From Diphasiastrum complanatum (lineage: Eukaryota; Streptophyta; Lycopodiopsida; Lycopodiales; Lycopodiaceae), in the NCBI GenBank assembly GCA_029204225.1, contig CM055102.1:29673632-29737631 (forward strand): 64,000 nt of DNA, written 5' to 3'. How positions within the stretch are numbered: position 1 is the stretch's first letter; each line of letters begins with the position of its first letter. This document shows positions 38,057 through 48,426 of the stretch, in pieces. The position numbers were made by a program, and so were the translations under genes. A model generated the notes under the pieces. That model was given only the letters and a program-made list of their open reading frames with translations. It did no database searches and was not told the DNA's origin.

Positions 38057-39403
38057 GTTGAAAGACACAATTGAATGACTAATTTCTATTTCATGATTTG
38101 TTTATTGATCATTGATCTAGGGTCAGGTGAAATCAACTTTGGTTCTACGTTTGCTCATCTGATACCTGCAGGAATCACAAACTTAGGCAGCCAATTTATT
38201 TGAAGAACGTCTACAACGGGCTTCCGGTTGATCTCCAGCAAAGGGTAACCAATCCTGTCATAATTTCAAAGTTCAGATGTCAAGTTTAATAACTTGAAGT
38301 CATTGAAGACTTGGCTATCTTCAAGGACTTCCATAAAACTTGCATTTAGAACAAGTCTGCAGAAATACATTACGTTTTCAACAGTCTGCAGAAATACACT
38401 ATGTTTTCAACAACTTCGGCTTTTTCACATTTTACCGAAATGCGAAAACTTGCATAGTTCAAAAGTTTACCTGCTTTTAACACACCTTTGGCTCTTTGCA
38501 AAAAATGCGAAGAGAGAAAAAAAATCCCGAAGGTCACCTATTTTCATGCGTTAAACTGCTTTTAAAGACATCATTTTTTTAAGAGCACCTTCGGCTTCTT
38601 GCGAAAAATGCGAAGAGAGTGAAAAATCCTGAAGGTCATCTCACATAAATGAGGAACGTTCCAGCAACGTCCTCGTTCGCGTCAATGATGATGAATTATT
38701 GATCGTATATACTGTGTACAGTTGTCACAAAAGCCATATACTTCCAAGTACAACGACTTTCCTAATTAGGTGACAAGCATTCAATGTAATTAATACATGG
38801 ATGAAATCTATAAATAGATCGTCCAAGCACAGATTAGTGGTTGCTCCGTCCATGAGATGCATTTTTGAGCCTCCCAATTACGCCGTCATTTTTTGTTGTA
38901 ATTGCTATTTGTATTGTGCTTTAGTGTAATATAAGAGCAGCTTACTTTTATCTGTGTACAACGTAGATGAATGCATGTTGTGATTGAATGCACTTTTATT
39001 GCTGTTTGATCGCGCTTGTTTACTCACTCTAATCAGAACACGGACGCCTAAGACTCCTCAGCTTCTGATCAGATGATATTCGTCTTTGACGCTTGAGAAA
39101 CTCGCGATATCATACTGCTCTTCCATTTATTTCAGAACTATACTTCACATTGAATTTGATTTCAGTAACGCCACAAACAAACCATCTCTTATCTCTTCGA
39201 TGAACTGTACTCTTATTTTAGAGTATGAATTATTTTTTAAGATCTTGTTGGGCAATTAGAACACTTAAAGTTGTTATTACATTTAGCATAAGCTGTCTAT
39301 TAGACTGTTTTTGCACCTAGCAGCCGATTAGAATGGGAGAGCTATTCTGTAATATTCTTGCTCTCTTCTTCGTTCGCGTTCTTCTACCTCCCTTGCCCCG
39401 TCA
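38057..39403 (+). mobile_element. 5' LTR of a second family-A copia element
   Basis: It aligns with the A LTR at 22901 over nearly its whole length, from GAATGACTAATTTCTATTTC to CCTTGCCCCGTCA. The first 20-30 bases have diverged or been lost. TATAAATA at 38809-38816 is its probable promoter. An extra segment at about 38354-38640 contains two tandem duplications: GTCTGCAGAAATACA twice, and a longer unit around AAAATGCGAAGAGAG. Confidence 0.9.
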
Positions 39404-39406
39404 GAT

Positions 39407-39417
39407 TGGTATCAGAG
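39407..39417 (+). other. primer-binding site of second family-A element
   Basis: TGGTATCAGAG follows the LTR after a GAT spacer. The twelfth base is A rather than C. Confidence 0.85.
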
Positions 39418-39470
39418 AATAGATCAAATAAACCGAGAGATTAAGTTTGTTCTATTTGTGTACTGTTATC

Positions 39471-40010
39471 ATGTCTCATATAGGTAACTCTTCATCTTCA
39501 TCACTCAGTGAAGCTAGAGTCATTGACAAGTTCAATGGTTCTAACTTCTACATTTGGAAGTTAAAATTTAGGATGATGTTGATAGATAGAGATTTTTGAG
39601 ATGTAGTAGAAGGTGCAGACCCGAAACCAGAAGATGGTGATCAAGCAAAGGCCTGGAGGATCAAAGATCAGAAGGCCCTAGCATGTATCACACTCAATCT
39701 GGCCGACTCCCAAATATCTCACGTTACCACGTGCAAAACCTCTAAGGAAGCACTGGACTTGTTATCAAGTCTTTATGAGACTCACGATGTACCCACAAGA
39801 TTACATCTTTAGAAAGAAGTTCTTTACTCTTAGCATGTCTGATTCTACTGCCATCACTTCTCACATCAACAGCTTCAAGTCCCTGTGAGATCAGTTATCA
39901 GTTGTAGGATGTTCTATTCAAGATGATGATGCCGTTCTGACCTTGCTTTCTTCTCTTCCAAAGTTCTAAAATTTATTGATGAGATTTTCAATAACTATGA
40001 GCACCAAATA
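39471..40010 (+). pseudogene. family-A copia gag, truncated
   Basis: ATG at 39471 begins MSHIGNSSSSSLSEARVIDK, then FNGSNFYIWKLKF, the copia gag N-terminus. TGA at 39597-39599 replaces the usual Trp, and further stops and a frameshift near 39810 follow. The similarity fades near 40010. Protease, integrase and RT of this copy are absent, so it is only a 5' half. Confidence 0.85.
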
Positions 40011-40100
40011 TAATTGTAAATTCAAAATAAATTTGGTTCTTGAATATCATATACATAAAACTTATCATTCAGATGAAGTTAGCATTCCAATTCTTAGATT

Positions 40101-40738
40101 AAGGGGGTTGTGATGGATGTTTTTTGGAAATCAGAAGTAATCATGTCTAAAATTAGTGTCGATCCAAATAACATACACAACTTTTCAATGTATGTTTAAA
40201 ATTTTAAGTTACATTGATATTTAAAAGAAACATATACATCACTAAATTATCATATACTACTAAATTCAAGTTGTATTATAAAAAAACTCTCATAGAAATG
40301 TAATCACAATGTGTCATTTGCCACTAAAAGTGGTTCATATTTATAAATAAGGGCCTTGGGCCAAGCCCTACATTAGTCGAAGACTATTACAAAAGATGCA
40401 CAACTTTGGTGCAATTCTAGGCAATGTAGAAGTTTAACCTTTTAGACAAGTAAATTATTTTTATTCTAAAGGTTGAGAATTTTTAACTATTTCCTACCTT
40501 TAGAATTTCTAAAAGTTGTTAAACTTTCTACATCATGATTCCTCATGGTCTTACAATACACATGCCATGGAATATGATTTACTTATAGGGTGACATGCCC
40601 ACACCCTAGCATACAAAAAAGTCGGCTTTCTACAAAATTGCCAAGCTGGATTTACAACTAAATTTACAAAAGGAATTATATTTTAAACATGTCTTTTGAA
40701 GCCAAATTTGGACTTGTTGTAGATTCGGAATCTACCAA
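40101..40738 (+). repeat. possible polypurine tract plus solo LTR
   Basis: AAGGGGGTTG at 40101-40110 resembles a retroelement polypurine tract and is followed directly by TGATGGATG. A TATA-like TATTTATAAATAAG lies near 40337, and a CCAACA is at about 40733-40738. This is the outline of an LTR, but I have no second copy to test it. Confidence 0.3.
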
Positions 40739-41229
40739 CACTCACTAATATGTTACAAGTCCAATAATTATGGAGACAAAGATTATAACCAGTACTCTAC
40801 AACTACAATCATGAACTCTACTCATCAATATCAGTTGCACATTCATCGGATAATTTGGACAGGTATTCTTTGATGTGTGGCATTGATATTTCCGGAATAG
40901 ATATTGATTTTTCCACAGTATACCCGTGTGCTTTAATTGTTTTTTTTGCCTTTGATTTTCATGCATGAATAGCCGTATCTACATCCATATATTGTGGTCC
41001 ATCGTTGTTCGGAATCCATTCTTTCTCTAAGCAATTTTTGTACAGCTTCAAGTTAGGAAGTGGCAAAAGTCATTATAATGAGGATAGATCATAGGTCATT
41101 TCTCGTCTATGAAAAGAACATTTGAACATCTGCAACAAATGATTATGCTTGTCAGCTCCTCGTTTTCTTCACACACCTAGTCGCAAGTCTTTTCATTCTT
41201 TGTAGATGATTCGTCGAATGCACAACTTG
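40739..41229. other. gene-free stretch
   Basis: Minus-strand coding-like sequence from the next gene may extend here: the frame reads CAFDESSTKNEKTCD near 41150-41220 after a frameshift. Otherwise nothing is recognised. Confidence 0.35.
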
Positions 41230-41871
41230 CTACAACATTTGCATCAATGTTTCCATTATATTTTCTGACGATAAAACATATTCCGTCTTTTTTGATACAT
41301 CATATGCAAGCACATGTTTTCTTTTGAAACTCGTTCCAAAGAATGTTGGACATACTTGAGGCTCTCTTTGTAGACCTTCAAAAACATTATCTGCTTGTGA
41401 CCATCTTGATCTTGTAGGATCATTTTGTAATATTAGCATCATGTAATATGGTGCTTGTGTAATCATGGTCATCGAAATTGAATTCCAAAAAATCTGAATT
41501 GCTTTGGGTGGATGCATTAGCACTTGCCAAAATTGACGGATTCGGTGGATGCTTTGTTTGACTGCTGATTTCAAAATGACATCTTTTATTTTGTTGTTAT
41601 CAACAGTCTCTCCAACATCTTCCACACCTATAAGAATATCCAAGTTGTATGTTGATGCAGATATATTACAAGCAAACACATCCTCGACATCTGGTAAGAT
41701 ATCTGACTTGTACACTGATCTTGACATATTATGATGAGAAATATCTTCGATTCATGTCAAGATATCTAAGTTGTAGTTACTTGATCTTGTTGTATTGCAG
41801 TCGGCGGATCTGTTTTTGACATCTTCTACACCACTCAAATAATCCGAATTATATACTGATCTTGTCACCAT
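41230..41871 (-). pseudogene. unrecognised repeat-containing protein, one stop
   Basis: ATG at 41871 opens a frame that runs to 41230 with one internal TGA at codon 40 (41754-41752). The N-terminal half has four copies of a short pattern: an S/T-x-Y-x-x-D tract followed by I/L and a V/I-E-D-V/I pair (for example YNSDYLSGVEDV, YKSDILPDVEDV, YNLDILIGVEDV). The C-terminal half (RQFWQVLMHPPKAIQIFWNS) has no family that I recognise. It is likely part of the mobile cluster described for 41.2-50.7 kb. I cannot assign a function. Confidence 0.45.
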
Positions 41872-42329
41872 TAGAGGAGTTCTCAATATCAAAAAGTTTG
41901 TAAAGATACTTTTATTTTTTTTCTTTAGTTTCGACCGTCACCAGGCCCAATCAAAATGCACAGATTTGAAATCTACGTAATGTAGATCAAATTAACTAAA
42001 AAATAAAAATGCAATATAGAAAACTTTGAAATTTGTGTCCAGGCAGCATGGACGTATCCCATTGGTTTCTTCTTCCTGCCCGACACGTGCTAATATGCCC
42101 GACGTCAATACCTCAATTTAAATTTACTTGACTATGCTGGTTAGTATAATGAAATTTTCTAAGTATACTAGTTACAGTTATAGAAATATAGTATGTACAG
42201 TTACATAAAATATGGTATACGCAGTAACTGTGACTATGTCGACATTCACATTAGATTAAATGTGATACGAAAAATTGAAATTAAGTATTATATCAGAGAG
42301 ATTTTTGGGCCCAAGCTTTGAAAATAGCA

Positions 42330-43703
42330 ATGGCAAGGAGACCCAGATCTACAATCGATTCTGTGATTCTTTACAATGAGAAAGATGAAGTTGATAACTG
42401 GAAGCCAACAAAATATATGAAGAACTCATGGGTATTGCTGCATCCATCATCAAAGGAAAATTTTTGACAAAAGAAAAGAGCAAAAATGACTTACAAATCT
42501 TATTGAAAAGCAAAAATTTTGGAGTTAAGACTACCCTGGGAGGTCAATCTATATCAGAAGTCTTAGTACAACATGTATATATGCATTCAAAAATCAAAGT
42601 ACATGATATCAATCCTCATGATCATAAAAAATGTAATTGTAAGTATATCAAAACATATGCACTCTACAGCAATCATAGGTGATTTTTTTTATTGATGCTC
42701 TTCAGATTATGATTTAAATGCCTCAACATTGTTTTTTTCTTTCAGATTTATATCCATCATGCATAAGTGAATGGGAGCCCACACAATCACTTGCAGGAAT
42801 ATTAGATGTGATTCACTCTGATGTTGGAAAGCTGCAATACAGAGGAAGAAGTCCAAAGGAACTTGCAGATTATGGTATCTATTTTTATAAATCTTTATAT
42901 ACGCCACAAACAGATGGAGGTTTTGGCAAGATCGAAGCAATTCCATTGCCTAGTTTTCAAAGTGATGAGTGGCCTACTCCTGACAGCATTTTTTTTTCTG
43001 AATCCTTCAGATGCAAGCTACTAATTGATATTAGAAATGCTATGAAGATAAGCATAGGCTCGAAAATTGTCCACCTAAGTTGGTTTATCTCATTACATAT
43101 ATTTGTTGATTTTTTCTCGAGTGCTAGTGTTCGTAGGACACCAACTTTATTTGTTTGCAAGGATTTATCAGATGAGACTTTGTCAGATCTCACGGATCAA
43201 GGCTGGGATAGTAAAACAAATAATGACATAGAAAGCAGGAGTAAAAAGTCCTCAATGATCTTTCATTATCATATCGAAAAGCAAATGCTCATCTCACATT
43301 TAGCTACCAGAGATACAAGAAAATTGAAGGTACATGGCTACCACTGGATCAAGACTTTGAACTAAATGGTCACACAAACCGATTGGAGATAAGCATTATC
43401 TACAATGAGGAATATTTTGACTATGGTTGAGGTGGAAGAACATTGGAAGCGTGATTTTATCAGAACAGAGCTCATGCTATTACAAACCAATCTACCAACA
43501 TATTTCCGATTTATCATCAACGGAAGACTCGTAAGTACTTTATGTTTATTGCCATGTCAAAATAGAACAAAATAATAGACAATGTCATGATTTACAATTG
43601 CACATTCACTAATATTTGTTATGTCACAGATGCGAAAAAGACAGGAGCTGATAACGTGCTGCAAAGATCTACCTACAACAATCACCATTGTGGGAGAACA
43701 ATA
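42330..43703 (+). pseudogene. unrecognised spliced gene in the mobile cluster
   Basis: ATG at 42330 begins MARRPRSTIDSVILYNEKDE. A frameshift near 42412 moves the frame to MGIAASIIKGKFLTKEKSKN. A good intron follows (GTAAGT at 42639; acceptor TTTCAG ending 42745), joining in phase to LYPSCISEWEPTQSLAGILD, which stays open to 43365. Beyond another frameshift there are coding-like pieces, FIRTELMLLQTNLPTYFRF and a last MRKRQELITCC exon after GTAAGT/CACAG sites. I know no family that it belongs to. Splice sites show that it was once a real gene; the frameshifts show that it has decayed. Confidence 0.5.
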
Positions 43704-43874
43704 GTTTCAAATAAACTTTAGTAGAAATCTATGTATACACTCTTTCATTCAATAAATGAAAGCCCAAGTTGGGCATTTTCATAAAATGGAGCAGCATTTG
43801 ATATAAAAATGTATATTTTTCTATGAATTCTATACATGTATTTTTTTTCTATGCTATCTATACATGTTTTGATC

Positions 43875-45625
43875 TTAATTTAGTACTACTACATCATCCT
43901 TTGCACCATCATCAATAAAGGGAGGCTGAAGCCTTGACCTAGCCAGTATACTCAGGATGATTTCTTGTCTGACTCTGTACACCTAGCTTGATGTGTACTC
44001 AAGAAGTGTAAACTGCAAAATAGAACATTCATGTATTAGTAATGGCTAAAAACATCAACAAAATAGAAAACTAATCATGATTCCAAAAATAAGAATAAAC
44101 AGAATCTATTACCTTAGAAATATCAACATCTTTCTGAAGGTTGTACCACTCAAAAAATAACTTGGCATTGTATAACGTGTACCACCCACAGCTGAATGAA
44201 TCATTTTGCTATGGTGACTGCAAAATAATTCAGCACAAAAGAAATCAATTATGAAACAAAATGAATTAGAATGAAACAATTACATTAGGATAATGATTTC
44301 AACATGCTATTAAGAAAGACATAGTTTACCTCCAAACTCACGATCTCCCAGTCCACAGAATGGGGAACATCTGTAGGAATATATTTACTTAAATATGGCA
44401 GATATATATCTACGTCCTTATGTGTATTTTTTGCCGAATTCATCTTGACACAAAAACCTTTGATACTATTATTTACAGATCTCTTAATAGAGATCAGGTT
44501 TAAACTCTAGTGGTCACTGCAAAATAAGATTGAAAGTACTTTAGCGACAATTTTGAGAACTATTTAAATTGAAAATGTCAATGTTAATGCATAAAACAGG
44601 AAGAAGCACTTAATATATCTTATTTGGTATGATAAGGAATGACCTGATACTTTGTTGCTGGTGTGAATCCACTTGTCAGACAATGTGTCATTATTCTCCT
44701 TGAAGGCCTGGAGCAGAAAGTTACTCAGCACCAACAACTCATTGGATGAATCTCTTGTAATGTCAAATTGCAAGAGTGTCAACCCGGACTCTATCACGGG
44801 ATCATTGATAAAAGTTCGTCTGTCTTTGAGATCCAAGCAATCTAAAACTCTAAAATTAATACTAAAATCAAGTTCATCTAGTCTAAAACAAAAAGGAGTA
44901 CCAATTTTATCTATAGCATCCGATATGTCTTTCTCAAATCTAAGATACTCATCCGAATCTATATATGTATAAAAATTTGGAGGAGGAGGAGGAGGTGGAT
45001 GTGTAGTATCTACAGGAATTAAAGCGATATCCAAAACAACTGTAGCTATATTTACAGCATTATCAACAACAACGTTATCTACAATTGATTCCGGGTCAGG
45101 TTTCACAGAATCTGTGGTGTCTACGATCTTTGTTTTCTTTGGAGCTCTCTTGGGGGCACTCTGCTTCCTAGGACGCTTCGTAGGAAGATCAGTCCTATCT
45201 GCAGGTGTTGGCCTGGGAGCAGAAGGCTGAGATACGTGCAACCTACAGAACCTATCCCTCATTCTCATCAGGAGTTGAAAATCCTTGGGCATTATTGTGA
45301 CTCTCTTGGAATGAATGGCAAGCAAAAAGGAATCTTCAAAAAAAAGACTAAGGTAATCTTCAGCAGCCTCCTGAAGGCATTGAAGAGCAGTGGGTGTAAA
45401 TCTGACCAGCTGTCCGAGATCATTTCTTGTTATGTTTCGGACAGCACGGTAGAATGGAGCCCTTGGAATCAACAGCGCAGTTGATCTCTGGTACTTGCGT
45501 ATCTCAGAGAGCCACCTACTGCAGTTGCGCGTTCTATGTCTAGCAGGAGGGGTAATGGCCACCGCAGGGGCTGAGGATGAGCCAGGAGAGAAGAAGCCCC
45601 TCCTGGTCTACTTTCTCCTATCCAT
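43875..45625 (-). pseudogene. histone H3 (CENH3-like) - ULP1 protease fusion
   Basis: Exon 1 (45625-44651) encodes an H3 tail tip, MDRRK-TAG-TRRG (compare KQT of H3), and a histone fold at residues 29-125: EIRKYQRSTALLIP, VRNIT, LQEAAEDYL, IHSKRVTIMPKD. Loop 1 is one residue longer than in canonical H3, and LLIP, VRNIT and AAEDYL recall CENH3. Then come a basic patch KRPRKQSAPKRAPKKTK (149-165), seven prolines and a ULP1-like start (TFINDPVIESGL). Exons 44516-44330, 44217-44113 and 44012-43875 carry the protease core: DH before SL, MNS where Asp-Ser is usual, and QNDSFSCGWY with Gln six before Cys, as in ULP1. ULP1 enzymes cleave SUMO. Four TAG codons (45610-45608, 44509-44507, 44211-44209, 43985-43983) and a one-base misfit at the first splice junction make this copy broken. 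Confidence 0.82.
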
Positions 45626-46442
45626 GGATGTGTACTATGCAATAGCAAACTTGCGCGCGACGGGGAGGATGAGAACGGAAGGGTGATAAAAATCTCGCAA
45701 AGGACCGATATGTAGGGAAGGAACGTACGATATATCGGACCTGTGCGAGCTGAATATAACAGAAAGAAATTAGTTCTGAAGAAACGCGCACAAGTGCGAT
45801 ACAGGGGGACAAATAGGCAGGTGTATCGGACCAGTGCGCATGAAAGGCGGTGGGTGGAAATTCAAGTGTGAAGGACACGCACAAGTGCGATATGCGGAGC
45901 GAAAAAAAAAGTGAAAAAAATTCATCGAAGTTTGTGATTTTATATCCTGGTTCGTACGTGCGAAAGAATGTCCAATCACACGTGTGGGAGTTGTACGAAC
46001 AAATGACAACGTGACATGTGTCACATTGTCACTTTACACATGTGGGATTTGTACGAGCAAATGATAGAGCGACACATGTTTTTGAGCACACGAATGAACA
46101 TGCGACACATGTCCAGTTGTCATTTCACACGTGTCCAGGTGTCACCTCGCACGTGCCAGTAGCTGTAGTCGAATCAAAAGTAGACACGTGTCCATTGACC
46201 GTTGACCGCACGTGCAAAAATTTTGTATAAATGGCACGAAAATTGATTAATTTTTTACCTTTTCGCGGCATATTGCTCTTGTGCGCGCGCTTTGTTGACC
46301 GTTTGCACTCAACGACACCTACTTGCACTCAAGTGCAATATTCGGTATCTCGCGCCATACATATCTCTCTTGTGCACCATCTTGATAGTTAGTTTTCTTT
46401 CTCGTCTCCCTCGCGCACAAGTGTGATATTCACTTTATTTCG
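45626..46442. promoter_or_regulatory. divergent promoter with five CACGTG palindromes
   Basis: This gap separates the minus-strand H3-ULP1 start (45625) from the plus-strand ATG at 46443. CACGTG (the plant G-box core) occurs at 45979, 46128, 46150, 46185 and 46209. Related ACATGT palindromes lie between them. A second motif, CGCACAAGTGCGATA, recurs near 45786 and 45880, and as variants near 46325 and 46412. Such sites bind bZIP and bHLH factors in plants. A shared regulatory region is an inference from the gene layout. Confidence 0.6.
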
Positions 46443-47936
46443 ATGGCCTCTTCCTCAGGATCCTCACGAGATTCAGGCTTGAGTTCAATTCTTAGTGAAT
46501 TTGGGATTACTGAAAATCTTGACTACCTCCACAGCCTATTCAGGCCATATCTACATGTTTTCAGGACTGCACAGCCGAATTCTGACGTTTTTTATCAACA
46601 TTATGTTAGATTCAGAGATATACTTAGTAAACATGTTTTCTCCATAGGTTCACTCCAGTACATGCATTATACTGATCTGGTTCACTTCTTCCCAGTTTTC
46701 AGACATAGACTGGATAGAATGTTCACCAAATTGTTTGATCTTTTCAAAAGCAGTTCACTGTGTTCTTATTGCAACAAGAAATGTCGATTGGTTGAATATC
46801 AGAGTGGTTTCGTACTTTTCCTGTTAGTTCAGATCCCAGATGATGATGAAATTTCTGCTGCTGACCCTCCCTTTTCATCATCCTCCGTTTAGTTAGCTAT
46901 TAAGGACATCAGTCACTTTCTTATCGACACTCTTGATAAGGAAAGTGACTTTATAATTATAAATACTGATTCTCTACGGGATTCTTTTGCCAAAATACAT
47001 CTGTTGATGAATTCAACCCTACAGAGGATTTTAAATGTCTATTCAATTTGCCTGTATATTATATTAATGACGATGTATATTTTACTACTACTGATTTATG
47101 TAAATTTTTTGACTATCGTGAAGACGAGGTTCTATGTTTATTATCTGGCACAATTTCCGAATTCTCCGACTTCGTAGATTTTGAAACAGATGATCTTGTT
47201 GCTGGTATTATGACTGGTGAAGAATGCTTGACTAAGACTTTATCAAATATAGCTGAGGATGGGCGAGATAGACCATCCGATGAAGAATTCACGACATTTC
47301 AATCCCAGATGGGCTTCTCTCGTCCATCATATTGCATTTCACGGATGATTCTAGTTCAGTACGTGGTCATTATATTGATCATCCTGATCTGGTTGCTGAT
47401 GATGATGAAGAATGTGTAAGTGTTTAAACTTCCTTGCATTACGATATTTCTAATCACTGAATGTGTTTTTGCTAACAAATTTCCTATTGCAGGATGCCCT
47501 CATAATAGATGATTTTGCTGCGAGACGAGGTGATTTCAGACAACACACATCGTCTTTCCAGAGGGATAGTGGACTTGGCCACTATCTTAGGCATTTTCCG
47601 AAGAATGAGATCTGTATTGCTCATTCCAAGCTGAGCCCAGTCGGGGAGACTCTTATAATGGCAGTTAAAGCTTTATCATTTTACCTAGGAGGACATAAAT
47701 TTGTAAAGACAAATAAGATCATTTTTGTCAAAAGATCTTATGTTTTGAACATTTTAGGCTTTACTGATGGGAATGTTCCTTTAAGAAGCTCCCATTATTC
47801 ATTGTATTCCACTTATATTGAGCTTAGTGGAAATAAGGATAATGCACATCTATTAGATGCATACGCTAGCAGAGAATTTCTTCATGACAATACTGCCATA
47901 AAATCTGACACAAGATCTGATGATGAATAGTTGACA
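46443..47936 (+). pseudogene. unrecognised spliced gene, divergent partner of H3-ULP1
   Basis: ATG at 46443 begins MASSSGSSRDSGLSSILSEF, open to a TAG at 46890, and includes a cysteine cluster CSYCNKKC. A second coding block from about 47048 is rich in Asp/Glu (CKFFDYREDEVLC), and a third runs from 47493 to 47930. A good intron (GTAAGT near 47416, acceptor TATTGCAG ending 47492) joins block two to DALIIDDFAARRGDFRQH. The frame changes twice between blocks, so there are unseen introns or frameshifts. The last block contains KFVKTNKIIFVKRSYVLNIL. No family is recognised. Its divergent position suggests joint control with the histone gene. Confidence 0.5.
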
Positions 47937-48426
47937 CTTTGTATTTTGGTATAATACAATCAATACATTTACATTGAGTATTTCTCCTTTCTTGTTCAAT
48001 GAATTTGCAAAGCAATTCTGAACATGTCATGATTTGATGAAAATGATGATCTTGTACTCAACAATCATCTAATTTTCTCTTCATGTATGAACTTGCATGC
48101 TTTTCTAAACTTGTTGTATTGTGTGGACTTTGTTATATGTCGAATTTGAACTCTGCGGTAGAACCACTGAAACAATTGACAAATGTAGTTTCCTTTTTCA
48201 TTGGTTCCTCCATGTTGTGTATTTCAATGAAATGCTGCTCGTGCTTGCCAGTGTGACTTCTCCATTCCTTGTGATGACCATACACTCAAGCTTCCATATG
48301 TATTTGCAAAAAATGTTGTATGATCTCTTAGTATGTGCTGCATATGTCAAAATCATAATGTTAGTCTTACGTTTGGATCTAAATATATATGAAAATTTGA
48401 AAGCATTTTAAGAATTTAATACTAAC
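47937..48426. other. gene-free spacer
   Basis: 3' region shared by the plus-strand gene ending at 47936 and the end of the minus-strand transposase-like gene. An open frame at 48121-48411 has no recognisable features. Confidence 0.4.

Noticed and set aside
43875-45625. An ordinary host histone H3 gene
   Set aside because: It has four exons, a long protease extension and several stop codons, whereas H3 genes are short and intact.
48121-48411. A 96-codon plus-strand gene
   Set aside because: No motifs and low-complexity composition; it lies in the spacer between two convergent genes.
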